The notes: a model not told the origin generated them from the sequence alone. Numbered from the stretch's first letter, positions 6,171-13,599 are shown. The stretch is 14,150 nucleotides of DNA from Candidatus Gastranaerophilales bacterium (GCA_947589525.1 CANQAW010000019.1:1-14150); one strand, 5' to 3'. Numbers and translations: made by a program.

Positions 6171-8566
6171 TTATAATTGCAATTCTTTTTTCAAAGCACG
6201 TATTAACCTGACCTTATTATGCAGTTTTTCCGCTTTGGCTTTGTAATGCTCTTTAGTGTGCTTTCTTATGAATAACTTTGATTTTATTTTGTAATAATAA
6301 TATTTTTTAAAAATAATATCTTTCAAACAATACAATTTTAATTTCTCGTTTATATCTTTTACTTTTGCTAAATCAGCTTCAGCTTCACCCATTTTTACAT
6401 TCATATAATTTTCAAAATGAGTAAATTTTTTATCGAATGTATTATTTTTTATTGCGCTGTCAAGCCAGCTCGTCGCAAATTGAGCCTTCTTTTTAATTAT
6501 TTTATTGGTTTGAGTATAATTAATATCTTCAAATAATTCCTCTTTATTATACACATCATTAATATCATCTATAATATGATGCGATACTTTTAAATCATCA
6601 AATACTTTATACCTCAATTCACCCCTTCCTTTGTTTTTAAAAGATATGAAGGGCTTGTTGAATTTTACCGAAAAACAAGTTCCATGGTACGAATCGGTAA
6701 TAACAAAAGAGGCATTTTTGTATAAATTTAAAAATTCTTCGGGAGTATAATCTCTGTCCCATTTTAATTGATCCTGCGCTCTTCTTTCGTAATGAAGAAG
6801 ATTATATATATTTATGATATTTAACCCTAATTTTTGGGCTGTATATTTTATTGCTTGCGCCTTTTCTTTTGATAAATCCAGAGTATAGGTTAAAAGATAA
6901 GGTTTTTTAATTTTCATATTGACACTGTCGGCTAATTTTTCATATTCCTTTAAAGGCAGAATTAATGTCGGGTCTATAATTTCAACAGCGTCTATTTTAA
7001 ATATTTCATCACATATTTTTGAACAAGTCTCTCTTAAGGCTATATGGTTAAATCTGTCATACAAATATTGCAATTTTAATATACGACTTTCGCCTGCAAT
7101 ATATTTTTCTTTACCGAAACTTGTTCCGAATGCAATTTTATTTTTGTTCGGATTAACCCATTCCATATATACATAATCGTTCATACTTCTTGCAACTTCA
7201 TAAGTCCATAATTGATCAGAACCGACAACGAAATTATCGCAGTGCTTGTTTAAGTTTCTCATATCATCCATATCGCTGTATATTCTTGAAATATTGTAAT
7301 ATTTTTTTGCAAAATTTTGAGGAATTGTATCTCCGTATGTTTTATCATCCCATATATTCCTCGGTTTTTGAAGCATTAAAACCAAATACCCCAAACTTTC
7401 AATAATTTTATAACAAGCAAAAGAAACAAGCATAGAACCGTAATTGCTGGCATAAAACGCACATAAAACACAAACGTCATATTTATCATAAACTTTATTT
7501 AAACTCTTGTTAAATGATAATTTATTAAAACTGTCGAAAAATTTCTCTCTCAATTTATTTAGAATAAGCCCCTTGCGTATATGCCCGTTGTTGTAATTAT
7601 CCTTTATGTTAATTTTTGAGGGTGTTGATTTAAAATTCAATTTTTTAAAAACAAAATCTCCTTTTTTTGAATTAATTAAAACAATAGAAACGCCCTTGCC
7701 GTCATTTAAATTTTTATCGTACTCACTTATTCCCCAAAAATCACCAAGAGTAATATCGGCCGGGCGAGGAAGCTTTGAATAGGAGCAATTTTCACATGAT
7801 TTTCTTAAAATTATTGAGTCGTGGAATAATTTTGTATAATCGTCCGAAACGATTTTTTTATTATCTTTTGTTGTAATTGTGCAGTGCGAGCAAGACCAGC
7901 CGATTTTAGATTTGTCTCTAAAATTAATATTTGCAATGTTATCTTTAAAATTTTCTTCCAAATATTTTTGCCAAACTTTTCTTGAGGGCACACCGTGACA
8001 TAAAATATCAACGGTATATAATTTCTCATATTTCCCGTTTAAAAAGCTGTATAATCCCGCAACCTGACACGGACAACCCGAAAAAAGAACGTACTTATCG
8101 TTATCCAGTAATTTTTTAATTTCCGAGTAACATTTACCCATGTCGCTTTGAACATATTTAGAACCCTTTAGTTTTTCCAAATCTTTTTTGCTATTTATGA
8201 CAATATGATGAACATTCCATTTGTCATCAAAAGAAGCTCCGCAAACATATCCCCCCTTGTTTAAAATATATTGTGCAAGAAGCGTAAATACACCGCCCGA
8301 TGACGATTTTTCTCTGATGTCGTCGTCGGCTAAAGCAGCATAACAATCGGGTTTTGAATTGTTTTTACATTTTGGTTTTAAAGAAGGACAAGCCTTTACA
8401 CACAATCCGCAATGCGTACATTTATCATTATTAATCTTGGGGGGGGGGCTAAAAAGCCTTCTTTATTTTCCTGCATAGAAATAACACCGACAGGACAAGC
8501 ATTAGAACAAGCACCGCACCCGCAGCAATTATCGGCTTTTATTTTTTCAACAACATTCTTTTTCAT
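6171..8566 (-). CDS. Ferredoxin/FrhB/polysaccharide pyruvyltransferase fusion, frame broken at a C10 tract
   Basis: Read through the break this gene encodes about 797 residues. The N-terminus has two [4Fe-4S] motifs, CCGCGACSNACP and CTHCGLCVKACP. Next comes an FrhB-type region (SSGGVFTLLAQYIL, FSGCPCQVAGLYSFL, DILCHGVPS, PADITLGDFWGISEYD) as in coenzyme F420 hydrogenase beta subunits. From about 7490 down to 6460 lies a polysaccharide pyruvyltransferase domain (YGSML, FVVGSDQLW, ITDSYHGTCFSVKFNKPFI). Such fusions occur in surface-glycan loci, and a reductive or ketal-forming step in glycan modification is the likely role. ATG 8566 is chosen because AAGGGTG sits 6 bases upstream; ATG 8596 has no such site. 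The frame carrying the first cluster ends at 8396; the rest continues in the other frame, joined at the C10 run (8439-8448). The downstream frame has no credible start of its own: it begins inside the second cluster motif at a TTG leucine codon. Confidence 0.8.
8439..8448. repeat. Homopolymer G10/C10 tract at the frame break
   Basis: Ten consecutive G on the plus strand (C10 in the sense of the pyruvyltransferase gene) in otherwise AT-rich DNA. The tract falls between the codons for EGFLA and KINNDKCTHC. With eight or eleven C the two ferredoxin motifs and the remaining protein join in one frame; with ten they do not. Confidence 0.95.
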
Positions 8567-8627
8567 TTTAACACCCTTATATGTACGGCCATGCAAATGG
8601 TTTGAGTTGATTTTAACCCGCTAATCC

Positions 8628-8656
8628 ATACTAGCTTGCTTAAAATAATATTTCAA
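8628..8656 (-). promoter_or_regulatory. Promoter of the FrhB/pyruvyltransferase gene
   Basis: On the minus strand TTGAAA (8656-8651), a 17-base spacer, and TAGTAT (8633-8628). The start point would lie near 8621, about 55 bases before the preferred ATG at 8566. Spacing is ideal and the hexamers match moderately. Confidence 0.5.
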
Positions 8657-8708
8657 GTTTATGAACCTGAAAATTATTTAATTTTATTAAAAGTTAATAT
8701 AATTAAAA

Positions 8709-9944
8709 TTATATTTCCGATTTTGAGTGCATTAACAAATCATACATTTCTAAAATATTACCCATTTCATCCTGTCCTTCGGAAATATTACTGAACAAAT
8801 TTTCATAATTTTCGCTGTATATGTTTAATGAAGAATATATCAGCGATTTTATCACCGAAAATTGTTCTTGAGGGGATAATTTATTAAAATCGTGAACCAG
8901 TTTTAATCTGTTAAGATATTTTTGTTTGGGTTTATCGCTAAATCCTTGCATTTTTATAATATTTGAGTATTTATAGAGTTTTGAATTTTTAATTTTATTT
9001 ATAAATTCATCCGAAAAATTATTTTCCAATATAACCCCTTCTCTTATTAATTCAACAAGCATTGCGGTTTTATAAAATTTGTCCCGTGTTTGAATGTCGT
9101 CAGGCAGTGTTTGTGCAAGTCGTATATTAAATTCGGCGCTTTTTACAAAGTCATTTGAACTGTCCGATAAATTTTCCCGAAATTTTTCAAGCTCTTCTTG
9201 CGAGAAATTACAAGATTTAAAAGCAAAAGAAGCAAGATTTAAACCGTCATTTATAAAATTTTCGGATAAAACTTCAGGCAGATGTCCCGCAGGAGTTTTG
9301 ACCAATCTTTGATTTATTAAATTTTTAAGTTTCCAGCGCATTGCACCTGCAAACCATTCGGGCTTATCCGTGTAATCGATTATCATAAAGAGAGCGTCTA
9401 TGTCGCTTCCGGGGAGCGCAATATTTCTTCCTAAAGAGCAATTTGCGTCGTAGCCTGCAAATTTAATTTCAAAATTTTCTTTCAATGCAAGTTCATGTAT
9501 AGCGGAAAGTATTTCGTTTTCCATATTATTGCGCACTTTTTTCAAATTCGGAAATCCCGTTTCTTCGCAAAAAATTTTTATAACTTCTTTTTGCTGTTTT
9601 AATGTTAAATTGTCGAGTTGTTGTGCGTATTGTTGAGCTTCTTTGTTATCGAGAATTTTGCTTTCCGCCGGTTTTTGGCTGTCTGTATATATTTTGATAT
9701 ATTTTGCTTGAGCATTTTCGTATTTTAATCTTTTAAAAAAATTTTCCGCATTAAATTTTGCTTCCGTTTCATAGGGTTTTACTTTAACGGCTTTTTCGTT
9801 TTCATCTTCTTTCAGAAGAATACTTGTTTTTGTGAATGTATCTATGGCAGGTGTGTTTGTATTTATTCGCTCAAGACGATTAGCGCCGAAATTTAAGGCG
9901 TAAATTTTTTTCGGATTGATTAAATTGTTTATCGATATATTCAT
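8709..9944 (-). CDS. Orphan protein with nucleotidyltransferase-like GSD-x-D motif
   Basis: 411 residues from the ATG at 9944 (an in-frame TTG at 9986 would add 14 residues; neither has a good ribosome binding site). The N-terminus (MNISINNLI...YALNFGANRL) resembles that of the protease-like protein in this window. A helical region (about 65-160) follows. Then FAGYDANCSLGRNIALPGSDIDALFMII (about 162-189) has the small-residue turn plus D181-x-D183 spacing of the polymerase-beta nucleotidyltransferase fold. The C-terminal half is helical with no recognised domain. If active it would transfer a nucleotide to an unknown substrate, but a third acidic residue is not obvious and the match is by motif only. 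It stands between the pyruvyltransferase gene and a DUF1653-like gene, both on the same strand. Confidence 0.7.
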   Translation of the reverse strand: MNISINNLINPKKIYALNFGANRLERINTNTPAIDTFTKTSILLKEDENEKAVKVKPYETEAKFNAENFFKRLKYENAQAKYIKIYTDSQKPAESKILDNKEAQQYAQQLDNLTLKQQKEVIKIFCEETGFPNLKKVRNNMENEILSAIHELALKENFEIKFAGYDANCSLGRNIALPGSDIDALFMIIDYTDKPEWFAGAMRWKLKNLINQRLVKTPAGHLPEVLSENFINDGLNLASFAFKSCNFSQEELEKFRENLSDSSNDFVKSAEFNIRLAQTLPDDIQTRDKFYKTAMLVELIREGVILENNFSDEFINKIKNSKLYKYSNIIKMQGFSDKPKQKYLNRLKLVHDFNKLSPQEQFSVIKSLIYSSLNIYSENYENLFSNISEGQDEMGNILEMYDLLMHSKSEI

Positions 9945-10010
9945 AGCTGTGTCAGTACAAAAAATGAAAATTATTTTTTTTGCCAAAGCTTATGATATGA
10001 TAAATAAAAA

Positions 10011-10181
10011 TTATAATTTTTCGGCTTCAAATTTTTCGTAAAATTCTTTTTCTTCCCTTACAAAGGTTAACTCCCCGTTAGTATAAATAATCATTTTTTG
10101 CCCGTCCTGCGCATTTGTACAATTAATACATGTTCCTATTACATCGTATAAAGTGCCTTTTTTCTTATTTCGGTATTTCAT
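10011..10181 (-). CDS. Small DUF1653-like protein
   Basis: 56 residues: MKYRNKKKGTLYDVIGT at the start, then QKMIIYTNGELTFVREEKEF and an acidic end. This follows the DUF1653 pattern (YRH-KG-xY-V-G near the start, later VVYR, then VRP and a terminal F). The family is small and of unknown function, often next to unrelated genes. Two Cys (residues 18 and 21) form a CINC pair. The ribosome binding site is weak. It ends 66 bases before the nucleotidyltransferase-like gene and may be co-transcribed with it. Its start faces the nitroreductase gene across an 80-bp divergent gap. Confidence 0.65.
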   Translation of the reverse strand: MKYRNKKKGTLYDVIGTCINCTNAQDGQKMIIYTNGELTFVREEKEFYEKFEAEKL

Positions 10182-10215
10182 AGCTTATCAACTTGTTTTA
10201 AATTTTATTACCTAT

Positions 10216-10244
10216 TTGCAAAAATTATATTTTGAATATAGCAT
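10216..10244 (+). promoter_or_regulatory. Candidate promoter of the nitroreductase gene
   Basis: TTGCAA (10216-10221), a 17-base spacer and TAGCAT (10239-10244), with an overlapping TATAGC. The -10 is imperfect. It lies in the divergent gap just before the strong ribosome binding site. Confidence 0.35.
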
Positions 10245-10261
10245 AAAAATGAGGAGGGATT

Positions 10262-10768
10262 ATGACATTTTTAGATTTAGCATGCAAAAGATATTCTTGC
10301 AGAAAGTTTGTTGATAAAAAAGTTGAACAGGATAAAATTGAAAAAATTCTTGAAGCCGGCAGAGTCGCACCAACCGCCGTTAATTTTCAGTCTCAACGAA
10401 TTTTTGTTTTACAAAGCAAAGAAAGCCTTGAAAAATTAAAAACGGTTACTCAATACCATTTTAACGCACCTCTTGCCTTTTTAGTCTGCTATGATAACAA
10501 GGTAAGCTGGAAAAACCCTTTTAATAATACAGATGAAGGGATAGTTGATGCAAGCATTGTTACTGTGCACATGATGTTACAAACCGCCGATTTAGGTCTA
10601 GGGTCAACATGGGTCGGATATTTTGATTTAAAAGTTGCGCAAAAGACATATAATTTAGCTGATAATATTATTCCGGTTGCAATACTTACCGTCGGATACC
10701 CCGATGCCGGAGCTTCAAATATGCACGCAAACAGATATGAATTATCCAAAACGGTTGAATATTTATAA
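10262..10768 (+). CDS. Nitroreductase family FMN protein
   Basis: 168 residues, the usual length for small nitroreductase-like flavoproteins. Visible family features are the N-terminal KRYSCRKF (residues 9-16, FMN phosphate contact), GRVAPTAVNFQSQRIFVL (residues 33-50), the central SIVTVHMMLQTADLGLGSTW helix (about 98-117), and AILTVGYPD near the C-terminus. The enzyme would reduce nitro compounds, quinones or similar acceptors with NAD(P)H; the physiological substrate cannot be told. The start is secure: GAGGAGGG lies 4 bases upstream of the ATG. No operon partner follows. Confidence 0.9.
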   Translation: MTFLDLACKRYSCRKFVDKKVEQDKIEKILEAGRVAPTAVNFQSQRIFVLQSKESLEKLKTVTQYHFNAPLAFLVCYDNKVSWKNPFNNTDEGIVDASIVTVHMMLQTADLGLGSTWVGYFDLKVAQKTYNLADNIIPVAILTVGYPDAGASNMHANRYELSKTVEYL

Positions 10769-10982
10769 TTGCAATCTATCGTTTTGCCGAGCAAAAATTT
10801 TCAGAAGATTGCAAAAGAAATCAAAGAAGACAGCAACAGAGGAATAAAAGTTGTACTTGCAAACGCAAATAACTCCATTATACAGCGTCATTAAAATACA
10901 AAAATTTGACTCCGCTTTTAATTATCCAAGCATGAAGGCTTTTTTTGCAAAATTAAACTACGGATTGCAGAATATTAGTTGA
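10769..10982 (+). pseudogene. Possible remnant of an unrecognised gene
   Basis: Directly after the nitroreductase stop, the same frame stays open for 41 codons and reads like real protein (KNFQKIAKEIKEDSN, then RGIKVVLANANN). It ends at TAA 10892, while the frame one base over carries on with FDSAFNYPSMKAFFAKLNYG to a TGA at 10980. One frameshift would join them. Neither part has a start with a ribosome binding site, and I do not recognise the family. It may be the decayed 3' end of a lost gene or chance. Confidence 0.3.
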
Positions 10983-11022
10983 TAAATATAGACCCAACGG
11001 GCTAAATAAAAAATATTAAAAT

Positions 11023-11271
11023 ATTAAAAAATTTCTTATTACCTTAGGAATAATATTATTAATACTTATATTAATACTGATAGTAATATTCTTTTATATC
11101 TTTACCGACGACAAGGACTATTGTCTTGATGAGGGAATTTGCAAAGAAGGTTTAGAGATAAATACGCAATACGGATTAGTTAAAATCAATAAAGAAAATT
11201 GCCTTAAATACAATTGGCGCTGGAGACAAAAATCCCCAAAGCACAAAGGATATTGCGATGTTAATGATTAA
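11023..11271 (+). CDS. Small single-pass membrane protein with four Cys, ATT start
   Basis: 82 residues. With ATT (11023-11025) taken as initiator the protein starts (M)KKFLITLGIILLI and has one hydrophobic helix (about residues 4-27). A polar domain follows with Cys 34, 40, 60 and 78 (DYCLDEGICKEGLEIN, ENCLKYNW, GYCDVND). The shape suggests an anchored periplasmic or outer-face domain with two disulfides. The reading is convincing, but there is no ATG, GTG or TTG at the natural start; ATT sits where ATG would be expected, with an in-frame TAA four codons earlier and no clear ribosome binding site. It may therefore be a start-codon mutant, or expressed weakly. A good terminator follows immediately. 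Confidence 0.55.
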   Translation: MKKFLITLGIILLILILILIVIFFYIFTDDKDYCLDEGICKEGLEINTQYGLVKINKENCLKYNWRWRQKSPKHKGYCDVND

Positions 11272-11299
11272 AAAAGGGCTTTTTAAGCCTCTTTTTATT
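11271..11299 (+). terminator. Rho-independent terminator after the small membrane protein
   Basis: GGGCTT (11276-11281) pairs with AAGCCT (11285-11290) around a short T loop, with A-rich sequence before and CTTTTTATTT after. It lies directly downstream of the stop codon at 11269-11271 and supports a real transcript for that gene. Confidence 0.7.
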
Positions 11300-11322
11300 T
11301 ATTTAAAATTTTTCCCAATAAA

Positions 11323-11460
11323 CTGCTGTTGTTGGACTCAAACCAACGGGTTAGGGGCAAGAGGCAATGTTGTATAGATACGAAAAAACTCGCTGCTGTT
11401 GGGGTTGAAGCAATAGGCTAAAGATTAAGAGGCAATGTTATATAAACATGAAAAAACTCC
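11323..11460 (+). repeat. Two tandem direct repeats of about 70 bp
   Basis: Copy 1 is 11323-11392 and copy 2 is 11393-11460. Both begin CTGCTGTTG and both contain AAGAGGCAATGTT followed by TATA and GAAAAAACTC; the middle has diverged. A third, weaker start (CCAATGTTGG) follows at 11461. The copies have no long open frame. In copy 1, GTTGG and CCAAC can form a hairpin. They occupy most of the 285-bp gap between the terminator and the zinc-ribbon gene. Confidence 0.65.
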
Positions 11461-11497
11461 CCAATGTTGGCAGTTTCAGAAGTATTTTGATGAAATT

Positions 11498-11526
11498 GGT
11501 GGCGTAAGCCAAATGCTATAAGCACC
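11498..11526. other. Cluster of small hairpins
   Basis: Two adjacent stems, GGC-GTAA-GCC (with a GNRA-type loop) and TGCT-ATA-AGCA, lie between GG and CC ends that could close them. The role is unknown; the site lies just beyond the 3' end of the minus-strand zinc-ribbon gene and could mark an RNA 3' end or an element boundary. Confidence 0.25.
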
Positions 11527-11556
11527 GTCTTATAATGTTGTGATTTCAATTATTGC

Positions 11557-11976
11557 CTATTCAATATATATTTTGCAAGTTTTTTGCGAACGTGATTTGG
11601 GAACTCTATAGAAGACAAGTTTGTTATCATCGGTACATATAATTAATTTAGGGTTTTCGCAATTATCAATAGTGCAACACGATATCGCATCGTTAGTCGG
11701 CTTACCAACACATCGAATTTCATCTAACATTTCTTCTTTTTTTGCCTTTTCAATGCTTTTTGTTGGCTTGCGTTCGTTATAAAAATCATTTTTTAACATA
11801 AAATACAATATATTAAATATACGCTTGGTTAAGGTGGTTTTCTTAGGATTATCAATAAAAGTTTTTTTACAATCTTTGCAATAATAGCGACGTCTATGCC
11901 CCTTTGCATAACCGTAATAATTTACGTTGTTTTTTCCGCAATATTTACACTTTTTTGTGCAGGTTGATTTCTTCAT
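11557..11976 (-). CDS. Zinc-ribbon protein resembling a transposase N-terminus
   Basis: 139 residues. The N-terminus CKKCKYCG-like segment (Cys 6, 10, 13) and YYCKDCKKTF (Cys 33, 36) form a C-x2-C / C-x2-C zinc ribbon of the kind found at the start of IS1- and IS1595-type transposases (CPxCGS...RYRCKDCGRTF). The rest is basic and helical, then Cys-rich (Cys 89, 100, 101, 106, 114, 134), with no DDE catalytic domain. It may be a truncated transposase, a small DNA-binding regulator, or part of the mobile block to its right. No ribosome binding site is seen before the ATG at 11976, but the frame and composition look coding. Confidence 0.6.
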   Translation of the reverse strand: MKKSTCTKKCKYCGKNNVNYYGYAKGHRRRYYCKDCKKTFIDNPKKTTLTKRIFNILYFMLKNDFYNERKPTKSIEKAKKEEMLDEIRCVGKPTNDAISCCTIDNCENPKLIICTDDNKLVFYRVPKSRSQKTCKIYIE

Positions 11977-12143
11977 GTAAATAATATAGCTTCAAAAAAA
12001 ATTATAAGCAATCAATTTTTAATAATTTGTTGTTTAAAATCAGCAAAAATATTGTTCTGAATATGTTATAGCTTTTTGAAAAAAATATGCAGTTTAGCCT
12101 GAAAAGTTGAGTATAACATTACATCAAGATAATGAGGGGAAAA

Positions 12144-12281
12144 ATGCAAAACACAAAAAAGTTATTTAGCAAGTACGACTCAGAAATTTCAGAGCAAACT
12201 GTAAAGGAAATTGAAACAAATCTAAAGTTGTTTTTTGAAATTTTATTAGACTGGCAACAAAAGAAAGAGGGGAGTGATTAA
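12144..12281 (+). CDS. Small 45-residue protein at the head of the replication block
   Basis: MQNTKKLFSKYDSEISEQTV is followed by a helix ending LLDWQQKKEGSD. GAGGGG lies 6 bases before the ATG, an excellent ribosome binding site. The protein is charged, helical and of no recognised family; a small regulator of the replication gene is a guess from position. A 20-codon frame (12284-12346) starts three bases after its stop but is too short to judge. Confidence 0.5.
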   Translation: MQNTKKLFSKYDSEISEQTVKEIETNLKLFFEILLDWQQKKEGSD

Positions 12282-12350
12282 TTATGCGTGCACCCTTATC
12301 AATAATATTAATTCGACAAAAATCAACAAAAAATAACGAAATTTAAATTT

Positions 12351-12375
12351 ATGTTTCAAATTCATTTTGAAACAT
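12351..12375. repeat. Perfect hairpin upstream of the replication gene
   Basis: ATGTTTCAAA (12351-12360) and its exact complement TTTGAAACAT (12366-12375) flank a 5-base loop TTCAT. It lies 82 bases before the replication initiator gene. A double-strand origin, a nick-site hairpin or an operator are all possible; nothing in the sequence decides between them. Confidence 0.6.
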
Positions 12376-12457
12376 GCGTATTCATCGCCGTAAAAAGAAC
12401 GATTTTGTCGACAAATAGGTTAAACAAAGAAACAAATTAATAAAGAAGGAGTATAAA

Positions 12458-13198
12458 ATGGGAGATAAACCAAAAATGACAATTGTAAACGAAAACACAA
12501 ATAACTGGAATTTAAAATCAGATATGTGCAGTGTTGTAATTCCGCAAGATAAATACTATATGCCAAAAGATTTAGACTGTACACAAAGAATAATCGGACT
12601 AACCTTTCAAAAAAATGCAAACGGTTTAAAACTTAATGTTTCGGGTAAAGTCTTTGCAACACCAACGAACCTCGGGTTAATCACGGCTGAAAATTATTTA
12701 CAAATACCAGAGAAAATTTACAATTTAACAGGTATCGAAATTGATGAAAAATATGCTGTTAATGAAGCGGAGTTATGTCGTTTTGATGTTGCAGAAGACA
12801 ATATTGTTGAAGAACATCCGCAATACTATATATCAGAACTAAACGAGGTTTTAAAGCGGTCAACAGATAAGTTTAGCGTTTATAAACATAAAAATACTAC
12901 TTATGACAACGGTTTAAGCGTTAAACCAAAAAGCAGAGAAAAAATTACTTTCGATATTTACGTTAAAGGTCCTGAGATAAGGCGGTATAAAGATTACTAC
13001 AACCAGTTTGATTTTGATTTTTTACAGAGGACAAACAAAATAATACGTTGCGAATATCAAATCGCAAATCAGGCACGCATGCGTAAGGAATTTGACATTC
13101 CGCAAGGCATTAAGCCTACAATATCTGGTGCTTTTGCTTGCAGACGCAATGTTGTGAGTGATATGTTAAATAACTTGATTAACGGAGGAAAATTCTAA
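12458..13198 (+). CDS. Rolling-circle replication initiator, gene II/X-like
   Basis: 246 residues. The pattern fits the phage/plasmid replication initiators of the filamentous-phage gene II/X type: LKLNVSGKVF early, then AELCRFDVAEDN (compare RiDig-N), YISELNEVLKRS, KITFDIYVKGPEI (compare IIFYDK--EL), and NKIIRCEYQIANQARMRKEF (compare LRyElr-K). These proteins nick the origin and join the strand through a tyrosine. At 246 residues it is shorter than the usual 330 or more, and the gene beginning one base after its stop may supply the missing C-terminal part. GAAGGAG lies 6 bases before the ATG. The family match is by eye and moderate. Confidence 0.55.
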   Translation: MGDKPKMTIVNENTNNWNLKSDMCSVVIPQDKYYMPKDLDCTQRIIGLTFQKNANGLKLNVSGKVFATPTNLGLITAENYLQIPEKIYNLTGIEIDEKYAVNEAELCRFDVAEDNIVEEHPQYYISELNEVLKRSTDKFSVYKHKNTTYDNGLSVKPKSREKITFDIYVKGPEIRRYKDYYNQFDFDFLQRTNKIIRCEYQIANQARMRKEFDIPQGIKPTISGAFACRRNVVSDMLNNLINGGKF

Positions 13199-13199
13199 T

Positions 13200-13457
13200 A
13201 TGGGTACAGGAAAAAAAATTAATGATTACATATATCAAAAAGGCGTTGAAGCCATTTATAACGAGTGCAACCATGATATTAAGGATGTCAGAAACAAGAT
13301 AATTCGTGAGCTTAAAATATCAAAAGGAATTGATATTTCAAGGCACATGAAAAAAATTAAAAATTTTGTGTGCGGTATAACTGAATCATCTCGCCAAAGC
13401 TCTTATGTTAAAGAACTATTTGCAAAATTAAATTGTGAGGTAGGATATGACAGTTGA
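13200..13457 (+). CDS. Unrecognised 85-residue basic protein coupled to the replication gene
   Basis: It begins MGTGKKINDYIYQKGVEAIY one base after the replication gene's stop, with GGAGG in the preceding gene's last codons, so translation is likely coupled. The sequence is basic and helical (NKIIRELKISKGIDISRHMK). In gene II/X-type initiators the C-terminal third is helical and basic, so this could be the detached end of that protein; it could also be a separate accessory factor. No catalytic motif is visible. Confidence 0.6.
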   Translation: MGTGKKINDYIYQKGVEAIYNECNHDIKDVRNKIIRELKISKGIDISRHMKKIKNFVCGITESSRQSSYVKELFAKLNCEVGYDS

Positions 13458-13599
13458 GATATTTAATGTCCTAAAAACAGGCGGTTTTATCATTATGTCT
13501 TGTGTTTTCTTGCTCAATTTGCCTATCAATATATTGCGTGTCCATTTTACTTTCCTTTATTTAATAAAAACATTAATCGAAAATGACCATTTACCTTAG
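13447..13599 (+). CDS. Possible 50-residue hydrophobic peptide
   Basis: MTVEIFNVLKTGGFIIMSCV continues into hydrophobic sequence with one or two membrane segments and ends IENDHLP. GAGG lies 6 bases before the ATG and the frame overlaps the previous gene by 11 bases, both in favour of coupling. Against it, a minus-strand frame with a strong ribosome binding site lies inside it (13471-13545), and hydrophobic frames arise easily opposite polar ones. Only one of the two need be real. Confidence 0.35.
   Translation: MTVEIFNVLKTGGFIIMSCVFLLNLPINILRVHFTFLYLIKTLIENDHLP
13471..13545 (-). CDS. Possible 24-residue polar peptide, antisense to the hydrophobic frame
   Basis: MDTQYIDRQIEQENTRHNDK plus four residues, with AAAGGAAAG 4 bases before the ATG at 13545. 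The ribosome binding site is among the best in the window and the composition is protein-like, but the frame is very short and opposite in direction to its neighbours. Confidence 0.35.
   Translation of the reverse strand: MDTQYIDRQIEQENTRHNDKTACF

Noticed and set aside
7811..8029. 72-codon minus-strand frame
   Set aside because: It lies inside the FrhB region in another frame and shows no protein-like features.
8396..8596. A separate 66-residue ferredoxin gene
   Set aside because: It carries only the first cluster motif and then reads unrelated sequence after the C10 run; the second motif follows at once in the other frame, so it is the front part of the broken fusion gene.
10489..10794. 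101-codon minus-strand frame opposite the nitroreductase
   Set aside because: Shadow of a secure gene on the other strand, with no ribosome binding site or domain.
11323..11460. CRISPR array
   Set aside because: Only two directly abutting copies with diverged interiors; no short conserved repeat alternating with unique spacers and no cas genes.
12284..12346. 20-codon frame MRAPLSIILIRQKSTKNNEI
   Set aside because: Too short, poorly spaced from the GAGGGG upstream, and no recognisable feature.
12420..12620. 66-codon minus-strand frame opposite the replication gene start
   Set aside because: Hydrophobic shadow of an AT-rich coding region that has a strong ribosome binding site on the plus strand.
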